Numbered from the stretch's first letter, positions 16,573 through 24,111 are shown. The stretch: 64,000 nt of DNA from Agrobacterium sp. RAC06 (GCF_001713475.1 NZ_CP016499.1:1736001-1800000); one strand, 5' to 3'. Notes: generated by a model not told the origin, from the sequence alone. Made by a program: numbers and translations.

Positions 16573-18681
16573 TTGTCCGTCTTCAAGAACCTGCCCGCCG
16601 CACCCGCCGCCGCCAAGAAGCCCGTTTCCGATACCCGTCACGGCATCACGAGAACGGACGAATATGCCTGGCTGCGCGCCGACAACTGGCAGGCCATGTT
16701 CAAGGATACCTCGATCCTCGATCCGGAAATCCGCTCCACTCTCGAAGCCGAGAACGCCTATATGGAAGCGGCGATGGCGGACACCAAGGAGCTGCAGAAG
16801 ACGCTGTTTGCCGAGATGAAGGGTCGTATCAAGGAAGACGATTCGTCGATCCCGATGAAGGACGGTCTGTTTGCCTATGGTTCGGCCTTTGTCACCGGCG
16901 GCGAGCAGCCGCGCTATTTCCGCATTCCACGTGACGGCAGCCCGAAGGACGAGTCGATCCGCGACCTGCTGCTCGATGGCGACAAGGAAGCTGTCGGCAA
17001 GGACTATTTCCGTCTGTCCGGCATCGATCACACGACAGACCACGCCTTCGGCATCTGGGGTTATGACGACAAGGGCTCGGAATACTACACGCTGCGCATC
17101 CGCGATCTCTCCACCAAGCAGGATCTGGACGATGTGCTCGAAAATACCGCCGGCGGCGGTGTCTGGGCGCCTGATGGCAAGAGCTTCTTCTATACGCTGC
17201 AGGATGAGAACCACCGTCCGTCCAAGGTCTTCCACCATATCGTGGGTCAACCGCAGTCGTCTGACCGGCTGGTGTATGAGGAAAAGGACCCCGGTTTCTT
17301 CATGGGCGTCGGCGGCTCGTTGCTCGACGACTTCATCTTCATCGACATCCACGACCACGAAACATCCGAATACCGCCTGCTGTCCACCTTGGATTTGACG
17401 GCTGAGCCCGTGCTGGTCGCCGAGCGCGAAGAGGGCGTGGAATATTCGATGACGGAAGGCGGCGATGTCTTCTACATCCTGACCAATGCCGACGGCGCCA
17501 AGGACTTCAAGATCGTCGAGGCGCCGGTGTCTGCACCGGGCAAGGCAAACTGGAAAGACCTCGTGCCGCATGAGCCGGGCCGGCTGATCCTCAACCACAT
17601 GGCGTTCGTGCGCCATCTCGTCTGGCTGGAGCGTCGCGAGGGTCTGCCTGTCATCATGATCCGCGACCGCAAGTCGGGCGAGGAGCACTCGATTGCCTTT
17701 GCGGAAGAAGCCTATTCGCTGGGACTTCAGGGCGCTGCGGAATACGAAACCGATATCATCCGCTTCTCCTATTCGTCGATGACGACGCCAAGCCAGCTGT
17801 TCGACTACAACATGGCGACGCGCGAGCGCACACTTCTGAAGACCCAGGAAGTACCATCAGGCCATAACCCGGCGGATTATGTCACCCGCCGCGTCTTTGC
17901 CGAAGCGCATGACGGCGAGACGGTGCCGGTTACCCTGCTCTACCGGAAGGACACGAAGCTCGACGGCTCCGCCCCCTGCCTGCTCTATGGCTATGGCGCC
18001 TATGGCATCACCATTCCCGCCGGCTTCAACACCAATTGCCTGTCGCTTGCCGATCGCGGCTTCGTCTATGCAATCGCCCATATCCGCGGCGGCAAGGACA
18101 AGGGATTTTCCTGGTACGAAGACGGCAAAATGGAAAAGAAGGTCAATACCTTCAAGGACTTCATCTCGGCTGCCGACCACCTGGTGAGGCAAGGCTTCAC
18201 CGCATACGACCGGATCATCGCCGAAGGCGGATCGGCCGGCGGCATGCTGATGGGAGCGGTCGCCAACATGGCACCGGAAAAATTCGCCGGCATCATCGCC
18301 GCCGTACCCTTCGTCGACGTGCTCAACACCATGCTCGACGACACGCTGCCGCTCACCCCGCCGGAATGGCCGGAATGGGGCAATCCGATCGAGTCGGAAG
18401 AAGAGTATCGCTGGATCGCGGCCTATAGCCCTTACGACAACGTCGATAAGAAGCCCTACCCGCCGATCATCGCTCTTTCAGGCCTCACCGACCCGCGCGT
18501 CACCTATTGGGAGCCCACCAAGTGGATCGCGCGGCTGCGGGATACGGCGCCGGATGCCGGCCCCTTCCTGCTGAAGACCAACATGGCCGCAGGCCATGGC
18601 GGCAAGTCGGGACGTTTCCAGCGATTGGAAGAGATCGCGTTTGAATATGCCTATGCGATCAAGGTGGCGGGGAAGGTCTAA
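16573..18681 (+). CDS. ptrB: Oligopeptidase B, S9 family serine peptidase
   Basis: Cytosolic trypsin-like oligopeptidase that cleaves short peptides after Lys/Arg. The 702-residue product has an N-terminal seven-bladed propeller and a C-terminal alpha/beta hydrolase domain. The nucleophile is in EGGSAGGMLMGA, the active-site histidine in MAAGHGGKSGR, and the aspartate is likely in LSGLTDPRVTYWEP. The S1-subsite acidic pair of oligopeptidase B appears in the region PLTPPEWPEWGNP. A GGAAGGA site stands seven bases before TTG at 16573, which I prefer to the ATG at 16546 that lacks such a site. Confidence 0.92.
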   Translation: MSVFKNLPAAPAAAKKPVSDTRHGITRTDEYAWLRADNWQAMFKDTSILDPEIRSTLEAENAYMEAAMADTKELQKTLFAEMKGRIKEDDSSIPMKDGLFAYGSAFVTGGEQPRYFRIPRDGSPKDESIRDLLLDGDKEAVGKDYFRLSGIDHTTDHAFGIWGYDDKGSEYYTLRIRDLSTKQDLDDVLENTAGGGVWAPDGKSFFYTLQDENHRPSKVFHHIVGQPQSSDRLVYEEKDPGFFMGVGGSLLDDFIFIDIHDHETSEYRLLSTLDLTAEPVLVAEREEGVEYSMTEGGDVFYILTNADGAKDFKIVEAPVSAPGKANWKDLVPHEPGRLILNHMAFVRHLVWLERREGLPVIMIRDRKSGEEHSIAFAEEAYSLGLQGAAEYETDIIRFSYSSMTTPSQLFDYNMATRERTLLKTQEVPSGHNPADYVTRRVFAEAHDGETVPVTLLYRKDTKLDGSAPCLLYGYGAYGITIPAGFNTNCLSLADRGFVYAIAHIRGGKDKGFSWYEDGKMEKKVNTFKDFISAADHLVRQGFTAYDRIIAEGGSAGGMLMGAVANMAPEKFAGIIAAVPFVDVLNTMLDDTLPLTPPEWPEWGNPIESEEEYRWIAAYSPYDNVDKKPYPPIIALSGLTDPRVTYWEPTKWIARLRDTAPDAGPFLLKTNMAAGHGGKSGRFQRLEEIAFEYAYAIKVAGKV

Positions 18682-18864
18682 AGCGGCAGCGCGGTCGCAG
18701 ACTCCAAGCAATAACGGGTGCGTTTTCGGCATTGTTTCGGCAATGCCTGAAACAGCCGCGCCTTAAAATTTCGATTCGCCGCCCGTACTTTCAGTCGCGA
18801 CATTGCGCAAGGGGCAATTCTCATGGCGACATCGCCGGCGCAAGCTTCGCGCAAAGTTGAAAGG

Positions 18865-18879
18865 TTAACAAAAGGTTAA
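18865..18879 (+). promoter_or_regulatory. Candidate CtrA-binding site
   Basis: TTAACAAAAGGTTAA is an exact TTAA-N7-TTAA, the CtrA consensus of alphaproteobacteria, 22 bases upstream of the ATG at 18902. The surrounding text repeats AAAGGTTAA twice. Confidence 0.6.
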
Positions 18880-18901
18880 TTCTTCAACTGAGGTGTCCGC
18901 C

Positions 18902-19219
18902 ATGAGGATCGAAAGCGGCCTGAGCGGCTACTCCTACCAAAGCCGATACGTGCCGAACACGGCAGGCGCGGAGGATGCTGCCCCCGAAACGTCCAACACC
19001 AGCGCACCCCGCGGAAGCGGTGCGAGCACGTTTTCCAGTACGCTCCTGTCGAACCAGCTGGCTTCGGCCTTGTGGACCGTCGAAGGCTCGCGCAAGGCGA
19101 TCGTCGACATCGGCAATGGCCCGAACCGGGATCGCCAGCCTGCCGATTCCCGGGTGCAGATGGTGGAAGCCGCCTACCGGGAATACGAGATACCCCCTTC
19201 GCCCTATCAGGAATTCTGA
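18902..19219 (+). CDS. Hypothetical protein, 105 aa
   Basis: Not recognised. The 105-residue product begins MRIESGLSGYSYQSRY, has a low-complexity Ala/Ser/Thr-rich stretch, then SNQLASALWTVEGSRKAIVDIG and ends EYEIPPSPYQEF. No signal peptide or membrane helix. The hydrophilic start resembles small flagellar or secreted accessory proteins, but this is weak. AGGTG precedes the start. A CtrA-type box sits immediately upstream and an intrinsic terminator immediately downstream, so it looks like a separately controlled unit. Confidence 0.7.
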   Translation: MRIESGLSGYSYQSRYVPNTAGAEDAAPETSNTSAPRGSGASTFSSTLLSNQLASALWTVEGSRKAIVDIGNGPNRDRQPADSRVQMVEAAYREYEIPPSPYQEF

Positions 19220-19234
19220 TGAGACGATGCGGTC

Positions 19235-19272
19235 AAGAAGGCCGGCCGGCATGATGCCAGGCCGGCTTTCTT
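19235..19272. terminator. Intrinsic terminator between convergent genes
   Basis: AAGAAGGCCGGCC pairs with GGCCGGCTTTCTT around a loop that itself contains GGCATGATGCC. It lies between the 105-aa gene and the convergent CDF gene and could serve both. Confidence 0.7.
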
Positions 19273-19287
19273 GCGTCTGGACATCCG

Positions 19288-20019
19288 TCAGGGGTGACGA
19301 TGCACGTGCTCTGCGCCGTGCTCATGCTGAGCGTGATCATGATCATGCCCCGACCCGCAGGATGCCTTCCCCGTCCCGCAGCAGGACGATGACAGGGTTA
19401 TTGCTTCGCCCGCCCTCCACTCGCGGTAACTCTGGTTGAGGATCTGGACGGAGGAACTGAGGAACAGGCCTGCCATGATGCCGGCGACAATCAGGTCGGG
19501 CCAGGCAGTCGCGGTGCCCCAGACGCCGAGGGCCGCGATCATGACGATGACATTGCCGATCGCATCGTTGCGCGAGCAGAGCCAGACAGAACGCACATTG
19601 GCGTCCCCGTCCTTGTAGGACATCAGGAGAAGCACGCTCGCGACATTGGCGCCAAGCGCCAGGAAGCCGATGAGGCCCATGACCGGCGCCTCTGGCACGC
19701 CGCCTTCAAAGGCCCGCCAGACTGTGGAGCCGAAGACCCAGAGGCCCATCAGGAAGAGGCTCACACCCTTGGCGGCGGCAGCCATGCTGCGGGTTTTCAG
19801 CGAGGCGCCGATCACGGCGAGCGAAATGCCGTAGGTTACGGCATCGGCGAAGAAATCCAGCGCATCGGCCTGCAATGCCTGGGAACGTGCCAGCTGTCCG
19901 GCCGTCATTTCCACGGCGAACATGGCGGCATTGATGGCAATCACCAGCCAGAGCCGGCGCTTGTAGGTGTCGGACATGCCGTCGAAAGGGGCATGGTCAT
20001 GGCCGCAAGCAGCACTCAT
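19288..20019 (-). CDS. Cation diffusion facilitator (CDF) metal exporter
   Basis: Proton-coupled exporter of divalent metal, probably zinc, cadmium or cobalt. The 243-residue protein has six hydrophobic segments and the metal-site motif DALDFFADAVTYG in the second segment. The later site reads RNDAIGNVIV, where most CDF proteins have HxxxD. The C-terminal cytoplasmic domain is short and ends in CCGTGKASCGSGHDHDHAQH plus more histidines, a Cys/His-rich metal-binding tail; the N-terminus also has CGHDH. It is divergent from a MerR-type regulator with a shared promoter operator. Confidence 0.88.
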   Translation of the reverse strand: MSAACGHDHAPFDGMSDTYKRRLWLVIAINAAMFAVEMTAGQLARSQALQADALDFFADAVTYGISLAVIGASLKTRSMAAAAKGVSLFLMGLWVFGSTVWRAFEGGVPEAPVMGLIGFLALGANVASVLLLMSYKDGDANVRSVWLCSRNDAIGNVIVMIAALGVWGTATAWPDLIVAGIMAGLFLSSSVQILNQSYREWRAGEAITLSSSCCGTGKASCGSGHDHDHAQHEHGAEHVHRHP

Positions 20020-20057
20020 CTTTGATATCCTTCAGGTCTTGATGTGGTCATGCATCG

Positions 20058-20088
20058 ACCTTAGGATCTATAGTGACTAGAGGTTCAA
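20058..20088 (-). promoter_or_regulatory. MerR-type promoter/operator of the CDF gene
   Basis: On the minus strand: -35 TTGAAC (20088-20083), a 19-base spacer holding the dyad CCTCTAGTCACTATAG, then -10 TAAGGT (20063-20058). A 19-20 bp spacer with a central dyad is the hallmark of MerR-activated promoters. The site is 38 bases before the CDF start. Confidence 0.75.
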
Positions 20089-20099
20089 GGGGTTATTTC

Positions 20100-20513
20100 A
20101 TGTTTTCGATCGGGGATCTGTCCCGGCGCGCGGGGGTCAAGGTGCCGACCATCCGTTACTACGAGCAGATGGGGCTGATCTCGGCCCCGGATCGCACGGA
20201 AGGCAATCAGCGGCGCTACGAGAAGGCCGATCTTGAGCGACTGACCTTCATCCGCCATGCGCGGGATCTCGGATTTCCGATCGAGGCGATTCGGGAGTTG
20301 CTGACGCTCAGCGGCCATCCGGAAGAGCCCTGCGAGCGGGCAGACCACATCGCCCGGGAACAGCTCGATGATGTCAGGGAAAAGATTGCGCGGCTGAAGA
20401 AGCTGGAGGCGGAGCTCGCCCGCATCGTCTCGCATGGGGAATGCCATACGATCGGCGACTGTTATGTGATCCGGGCACTGTCCGATCACGGGCTGTGCGA
20501 GCACGAGCATTGA
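20100..20513 (+). CDS. MerR-family metal-responsive regulator (ZntR/CadR-like)
   Basis: A 137-residue activator. The N-terminal helix-turn-helix SIGDLSRRAGVKVPTIRYYE and wing GNQRRYEKADLERL are standard MerR. A long dimerisation helix follows, with C in EEPCERAD at its start, then the metal-binding loop HGECHTIGDC and a final CEHEH. The loop resembles ZntR/CadR/PbrR more than CueR, which suggests Zn, Cd or Pb. It should distort the 19-bp-spaced promoter at 20058-20088 and switch on the divergent CDF exporter. Confidence 0.9.
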   Translation: MFSIGDLSRRAGVKVPTIRYYEQMGLISAPDRTEGNQRRYEKADLERLTFIRHARDLGFPIEAIRELLTLSGHPEEPCERADHIAREQLDDVREKIARLKKLEAELARIVSHGECHTIGDCYVIRALSDHGLCEHEH

Positions 20514-20562
20514 GGACCGATGCTCACGGCCCAGCGCCGGGGCAGAGGTGGAGCGGTGATGG

Positions 20563-20892
20563 TCAAGGGCCCTCGGTTGGATTGGCCCGCTGGTCGAGCA
20601 GTGCCGCATCAATATTGCGACCTGCATAGAAGAAGCCGAGCACCAAGACGTCACCTTCCCGGGCGACGAAGGCAATGCTCAGGCGTCGGCGGAAGCCGAT
20701 GATCCGAAGCCCGTCTACCGCGCCGCTTCGCAAACTTCCACGCTCAGGGTAGGCGCAGAGATCGGCGAGGAAGGATTTTACGGCACTGACATAGCTCCAC
20801 GCCCTGTCCGAGCCTGAGCGTTCCGCGATGTAATCGTATAGGTCATTGAGCTCTCCGGCCGCATCCGGATGGATAATCAGCGGCCGGGTCAT
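20563..20892 (-). CDS. parE: ParE/RelE-family toxin
   Basis: A 109-residue toxin of a type II module. Motifs: IIHPDAAGELNDLYDYIAER at the N-terminus, then YPERGSLR, and GLRIIGFRRRLSIAFV with GRNID near the end, typical of ParE-type proteins that act on gyrase. The ATG at 20892 lies just past the parD stop; a GTG at 20904 would overlap it. The downstream 50 bases to the MerR gene hold nothing recognisable. Confidence 0.88.
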   Translation of the reverse strand: MTRPLIIHPDAAGELNDLYDYIAERSGSDRAWSYVSAVKSFLADLCAYPERGSLRSGAVDGLRIIGFRRRLSIAFVAREGDVLVLGFFYAGRNIDAALLDQRANPTEGP

Positions 20893-20893
20893 G

Positions 20894-21160
20894 TTACCGG
20901 TCACTCACGCGACTGCGGTGGCGCGCCTCAAGTCGCGCAAATACCTCGTCGCCAGAGATCAGCCGGTCGGGATTTTGTTTGGCATCGGCGAAACGAGCAG
21001 GAATTTCGACGTCGAGCCAGCGATCTCTTGCACCATCAAGCTCATCAAGTAGTTCCAAGCCGGCGCGGACAACCGCCGAGGCATCGGAAAACCGACCGCT
21101 CGCCAGCTGACGTTCGATCCTCTCCCGATCATTGTCGTCGAGTTTAAGACTAATGGTCAT
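20894..21160 (-). CDS. parD: ParD-family antitoxin
   Basis: An 88-residue partner of the toxin. The ribbon-helix-helix start is TISLKLDDNDRERIERQLAS, followed by GRFSDASAVVRAGLELLDE, the standard ParD DNA-binding and dimer region. The C-terminal part (IPARFADAKQNPDRLISGDE) should neutralise ParE. GGAGGTC stands eight bases before the ATG at 21160. The complex probably represses its own promoter in the 21161-21225 region. Confidence 0.9.
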   Translation of the reverse strand: MTISLKLDDNDRERIERQLASGRFSDASAVVRAGLELLDELDGARDRWLDVEIPARFADAKQNPDRLISGDEVFARLEARHRSRVSDR

Positions 21161-21225
21161 CTGTCGACCTCCATGGAGACAAGCATACCATATCGCCAGC
21201 TTCAAAACAGCTGACAGTTCCCCCG

Positions 21226-21254
21226 TTGACAATCGATTTAAACTGGCGCATCAC
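21226..21254 (+). promoter_or_regulatory. Promoter of the aromatic leader peptide
   Basis: TTGACA at 21226-21231, 17-base spacer, then a weak -10 CATCAC at 21249-21254. Transcription would start at about 21261-21262, exactly at the ATG of the leader peptide, as known for the leaderless trpL of Sinorhizobium. Confidence 0.5.
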
Positions 21255-21261
21255 ACCCGCC

Positions 21262-21315
21262 ATGATCGATATCCGCGCAACCATCTCCTGCACGTATTTT
21301 TGGGCCTACCGGTAA
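21262..21315 (+). CDS. Aromatic-amino-acid leader peptide (17 aa) of an attenuator
   Basis: The peptide reads MIDIRATISCTYFWAYR and stops at TAA. Four of its last six residues are aromatic (Tyr-Phe-Trp-Ala-Tyr), so ribosome progress would report charging of tRNA-Tyr, tRNA-Phe and tRNA-Trp. The codons for Trp-Ala-Tyr-Arg lie inside the first arm of the RNA structure that follows. There is no good ribosome site, but the predicted transcription start coincides with the ATG, so a leaderless message is likely. The rhizobial trpL peptide is similar in size but has three tryptophans and precedes trpE; this one precedes an acetyltransferase gene. Confidence 0.75.
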   Translation: MIDIRATISCTYFWAYR

Positions 21316-21374
21316 CCGGCGGCCTGACAAGATCACATTGTCAACAGGCCGCCGTCAGGCGGCCTTGTTGTTTT
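21303..21374 (+). promoter_or_regulatory. Four-segment transcription attenuator
   Basis: Segment 1 (21303-21312) pairs with the start of segment 2 (GGCC with GGCC and CCGG with CCGG, around TAA). Segment 2, GGCGGCCTGACAA (21318-21330), pairs with segment 3, TTGTCAACAGGCCGCC (21338-21353), by 9 plus 4 bp. Segment 3 alternatively pairs with segment 4, GGCGGCCTTGTTG (21358-21370), by 7 plus 5 bp, directly followed by TTTT as an intrinsic terminator. Segments 2:3 and 3:4 are mutually exclusive, the layout of trp-type attenuators. Stalling at the aromatic codons should favour 2:3 and read-through. Confidence 0.82.
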
Positions 21375-21423
21375 CCGGACGACTTTCCCCTGACGGCACG
21401 AAATGAGACCAAGGGAAAGCAAC

Positions 21424-21915
21424 ATGACCGAAGATACAAACCTTACACTCCCCCGCCCGCCGATCGTGGCCATCCGCCATGCCAAGCCGCGCGACCTGCC
21501 GGAACTCAACGCGATGATCCTGGCGCTCGCGCAGCATCACGGCGATGCTTCGGCGATGACGCCTGATGTTCTGGAGCGCGACCTGTTCGGGCCCATGCCC
21601 TGGATCCAGGCGCTGGTTGCCGACAGCGGCGAAGAGGGCCTGATCGGCTACGCCATCCTCGTGCCGCTCTACAAGGCGCAGGAAGGCAAGCGCGGCATGG
21701 AGCTGCATCATCTCTTCGTGCGCGACGGACAGCGGGGCAACGGCATCGGCCAGCATCTCGTCGACCGGGCCCGCCAGATCGCCCGCGCTTCCGGCTGTGA
21801 CTTCCTTTCGGTATCGGCTGCCACCGGCAATTTTGCCGCCCACCGCTTCTACGAAAACATGGACTTCATTCCGCGCCCGGTCACCGGCATGCGCTACCTG
21901 CAGGCCTTGAGCTGA
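21424..21915 (+). CDS. GNAT-family N-acetyltransferase
   Basis: A 163-residue acetyl-CoA-dependent transferase. The N-terminal AIRHAKPRDLPELNAMI, the acetyl-CoA loop LFVRDGQRGNGIGQHLVDRA and FYENMDF near the end are the GNAT motifs A and B. The substrate is not evident. Its only unusual context is regulatory: the transcript begins with an aromatic-responsive attenuator ending 50 bases before the ATG, so the substrate could be an aromatic amino acid or derivative (inference). GGGAAAG precedes the ATG at 21424. A DJ-1-family gene follows after 33 bases, probably in the same transcript. Confidence 0.9.
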   Translation: MTEDTNLTLPRPPIVAIRHAKPRDLPELNAMILALAQHHGDASAMTPDVLERDLFGPMPWIQALVADSGEEGLIGYAILVPLYKAQEGKRGMELHHLFVRDGQRGNGIGQHLVDRARQIARASGCDFLSVSAATGNFAAHRFYENMDFIPRPVTGMRYLQALS

Positions 21916-21948
21916 GCCTCACCCGACAGAGACGCAAGGAGGAACCTC

Positions 21949-22518
21949 ATGCCCCGCATCGTGATTGCCCTGCAGAACGACTATGCCGACTGGGAACCCG
22001 CGCTCCTGATGGCGGCAACGCGTTACTGGCTCGACTGCGAAGTGGTGACGGCAAGCCCGGATGGCAAACCCGTCATCTCCATGGGCGGGCTGAAGGTCAC
22101 ACCCGACGTCGGCTTTGACGCGATCAATGCCGAGCAGTTCGATGCGCTGATCATTCCCGGCGGCTATGCCTGGGAAAAGGGTGTGGCGTTCGACTTCACA
22201 GCGCTCGCCACGGCGTTTCGTGACAAAGGCAAGGTTCTCGGCGGGATCTGTGCGGCCGCGAGCGCGCTGGCGGCGACAGGCGTGCTCGACGACGTCGCGC
22301 ATACCGGAAATGCGCTCGCGTCGCACAAGAAGTATCCCGGTTATCGCGGGGAGGCTCGGTATGTGGACCAACCACAGGCGGCGCGCGACGGAAAGATCGT
22401 GACCGCAGCCGGCTCGGCACCGGATACCTTTACGATCGAAGTGCTGAAGGCGCTTGATCTCTTCGGGCCCGAAGCCGAGGAAGAGCTGACGATGTTTGCC
22501 GCCGAGCATCGCCGTTGA
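21949..22518 (+). CDS. DJ-1/PfpI-family protein
   Basis: A 189-residue class I glutamine amidotransferase-like protein. The nucleophile elbow is GGICAAASALA, with Cys in the usual place. The acidic residue is in ALIIPGGYAWEKG. Members include glyoxalase III/deglycase-like proteins, isonitrile hydratases and regulators without enzymatic role, and the sequence does not decide among them. AAGGAGGAACC precedes the ATG. It follows the GNAT gene in the same orientation and probably shares its attenuator. Confidence 0.88.
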   Translation: MPRIVIALQNDYADWEPALLMAATRYWLDCEVVTASPDGKPVISMGGLKVTPDVGFDAINAEQFDALIIPGGYAWEKGVAFDFTALATAFRDKGKVLGGICAAASALAATGVLDDVAHTGNALASHKKYPGYRGEARYVDQPQAARDGKIVTAAGSAPDTFTIEVLKALDLFGPEAEEELTMFAAEHRR

Positions 22519-22536
22519 GAACTGATGTCGTCCGCA

Positions 22537-22761
22537 TCAGTGCCTGACGGGCGGATTCTCCGACCATTTCTGCAGCGTTGTCTTGATCAGGATGAGAGCC
22601 GCCTGCTGGGCGTGATCGCGCTCGCGCGGGTCAACGATGGCCGAGAGGCGCTTCTCAAAAGCACCAACAGTCTCATGCACCCAGCGGTGCAGAGCGGGGT
22701 CCGGATAGTTGTCGAGCAGGGACCGGAGCGCATTCTCCATCCGCCGGCGTTCGATGCTCAT
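22537..22761 (-). CDS. Hypothetical protein, 74 aa
   Basis: Small helical protein, MSIERRRMENALRSLLDNYP at the start, later HRWVHETVGAFEKRLSAIV and QQAALILIKTTLQKW. GGAGGGGAT directly before the ATG supports translation. No signal peptide, metal motif or membrane segment. Not recognised. It reads away from the palindromic element at 22841 and converges with the DJ-1 gene. Confidence 0.65.
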   Translation of the reverse strand: MSIERRRMENALRSLLDNYPDPALHRWVHETVGAFEKRLSAIVDPRERDHAQQAALILIKTTLQKWSENPPVRH

Positions 22762-22840
22762 ATCCCCTCCGCAGTCATTTCGACGACAGAAAGATGACAG
22801 ACAAGGCTTGCGCGATGCTGAACAGAGCCGTGAAAGCTTG

Positions 22841-23102
22841 TACCAAGTGTCGATGATAAGAACCCATAGGATGGCTTATTGCGGGTTGCTGGCTAGGCGC
22901 GGCGCGCCGGGCGATGCTCCCGCATCGGCCAAGCGGCGCAACAACGCCAGGGGCCTGCAACAAGCCACCCTTGGTCGGCTTCCCGCCTATTCTGGCGTCG
23001 CCGAGTTCCTTGACCGATGCGTCAGCATCGCTCTTCGGACCTCTCCTAGCCAGAAATTGCGGTCGAGCCGATCCTATAGATCCCTATCATCGACACTTGG
23101 TA
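22841..23102. repeat. 262-bp imperfect palindromic element (MITE-like)
   Basis: Perfect 18-bp terminal inverted repeats, TACCAAGTGTCGATGATA at 22841-22858 and its complement at 23085-23102. Similarity continues inward along both arms for about 120 bases: CATAGGAT/CTATAGGAT, CTGGCTAGG on both sides, then GCGATGCT and CGCATCGG on both. A unique centre of roughly 40 bases remains. No open reading frame of note. The outermost bases are TA on both sides, which would fit TA target duplication. It fills the whole gap and ends one base before the bases encoding the cytochrome stop (23103-23105). Confidence 0.75.
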
Positions 23103-24020
23103 TCATTGCACCGCCGGGATCGCCTTCAGATAGGCGGCAATCGCCTCGCGATCGGCGGCCGTCAGTTCCGCCATGTTCTTCTGCACCTCGACCATGGAAC
23201 CGCCGACACTGTCGTAATCGGGTGTGAAACCGGTTTCGAGATAGGTGACGATATCGCCTTCGCTCCACGACCCCATGCTCTTCGAGCCCGGCGTGATGTT
23301 GGGGATCGTGCCCTCGCCGTCCGGATTGGGACCACCGGCGAGCCACTGGCCGGAAAGGAAGCCTCCGAGCGCATTGCGCGGCGTATGGCATTCGCCGCAG
23401 TGGCCAGGGCCTTCGACGAGATACTGGCCACGCTTCAGCATGTCGGAGGCATCGGCCAGTTCAACGCGCGGGGCATCGCTGAAGAACAGGAATTTCCAGC
23501 CGCCGAGCGCGATGCGCTGGTTGAATGGGAAGCCCAACTCATGCGCAGGTGCTACGGCATCACTCGCCGGCAGCGTCTTCATGAAACCGTAGAGGTCGTT
23601 GATATCCTTCGGCGTCATGCGCGCATAGGAGCCGTAGGGGAAGGACGGGTAAAGGTGTTCGCCCGCGCGACCCACTCCACGGGTCATGGCATCGCCGAAC
23701 TCGGCGAGTGTCCAGGCGCCGATACCGGCTTGCGGGTCGCGGGAAATGTTGGGTGCGTGGAAGGTGCCGAAATCGCTCTTCAGCGGTGCGCCGCCCGAAA
23801 GGACCAGCCGCGCATCGCCCGTGGCTCCGACCGGCGCATGGCAACTCGCACAACCACCGGCAAAGAACACTTCCCGTCCATGGGTGAGATCTGGTTCGCC
23901 GAGATTGGCCCAGACCGCAGGGTCCTGGCGCTGAGGCGCGGTGATGAAAAGGAACGTGCCGAAACCGGCTGCACCGAGCACGGCGAGCGTACCGAGCCCC
24001 TTTACCCATGTCGATGCCAT
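23103..24020 (-). CDS. Membrane-anchored diheme cytochrome c
   Basis: A 305-residue periplasmic electron carrier. An uncleaved N-terminal helix (about 7-28) anchors it. Heme sites are CASCH (57-61) and CGECH (208-212), each in a class I cytochrome c domain; SFPYGSYARMTPKDI with a methionine is a likely axial ligand region. The architecture is that of cytochrome subunits of dehydrogenases (alcohol or aldehyde dehydrogenase type), but no dehydrogenase gene is adjacent. GGAGGCCTGAG precedes the ATG. The stop codon abuts the palindromic element at 22841-23102. Confidence 0.9.
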   Translation of the reverse strand: MASTWVKGLGTLAVLGAAGFGTFLFITAPQRQDPAVWANLGEPDLTHGREVFFAGGCASCHAPVGATGDARLVLSGGAPLKSDFGTFHAPNISRDPQAGIGAWTLAEFGDAMTRGVGRAGEHLYPSFPYGSYARMTPKDINDLYGFMKTLPASDAVAPAHELGFPFNQRIALGGWKFLFFSDAPRVELADASDMLKRGQYLVEGPGHCGECHTPRNALGGFLSGQWLAGGPNPDGEGTIPNITPGSKSMGSWSEGDIVTYLETGFTPDYDSVGGSMVEVQKNMAELTAADREAIAAYLKAIPAVQ

Positions 24021-24111
24021 CTCAGGCCTCCGTCTACTGCATGCACACGCCTGGAAGCGTGCAATTCGGCGGGCGATCCAGGTCGTCCGGAGATCACCCG
24101 CCGGGAGGGCC

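Noticed and set aside
18729..18748. Hairpin GGCATTG-TTTCGG-CAATGCC after ptrB as terminator or small RNA
   Set aside because: No T-rich tail in either direction and no promoter-like sequence before it.
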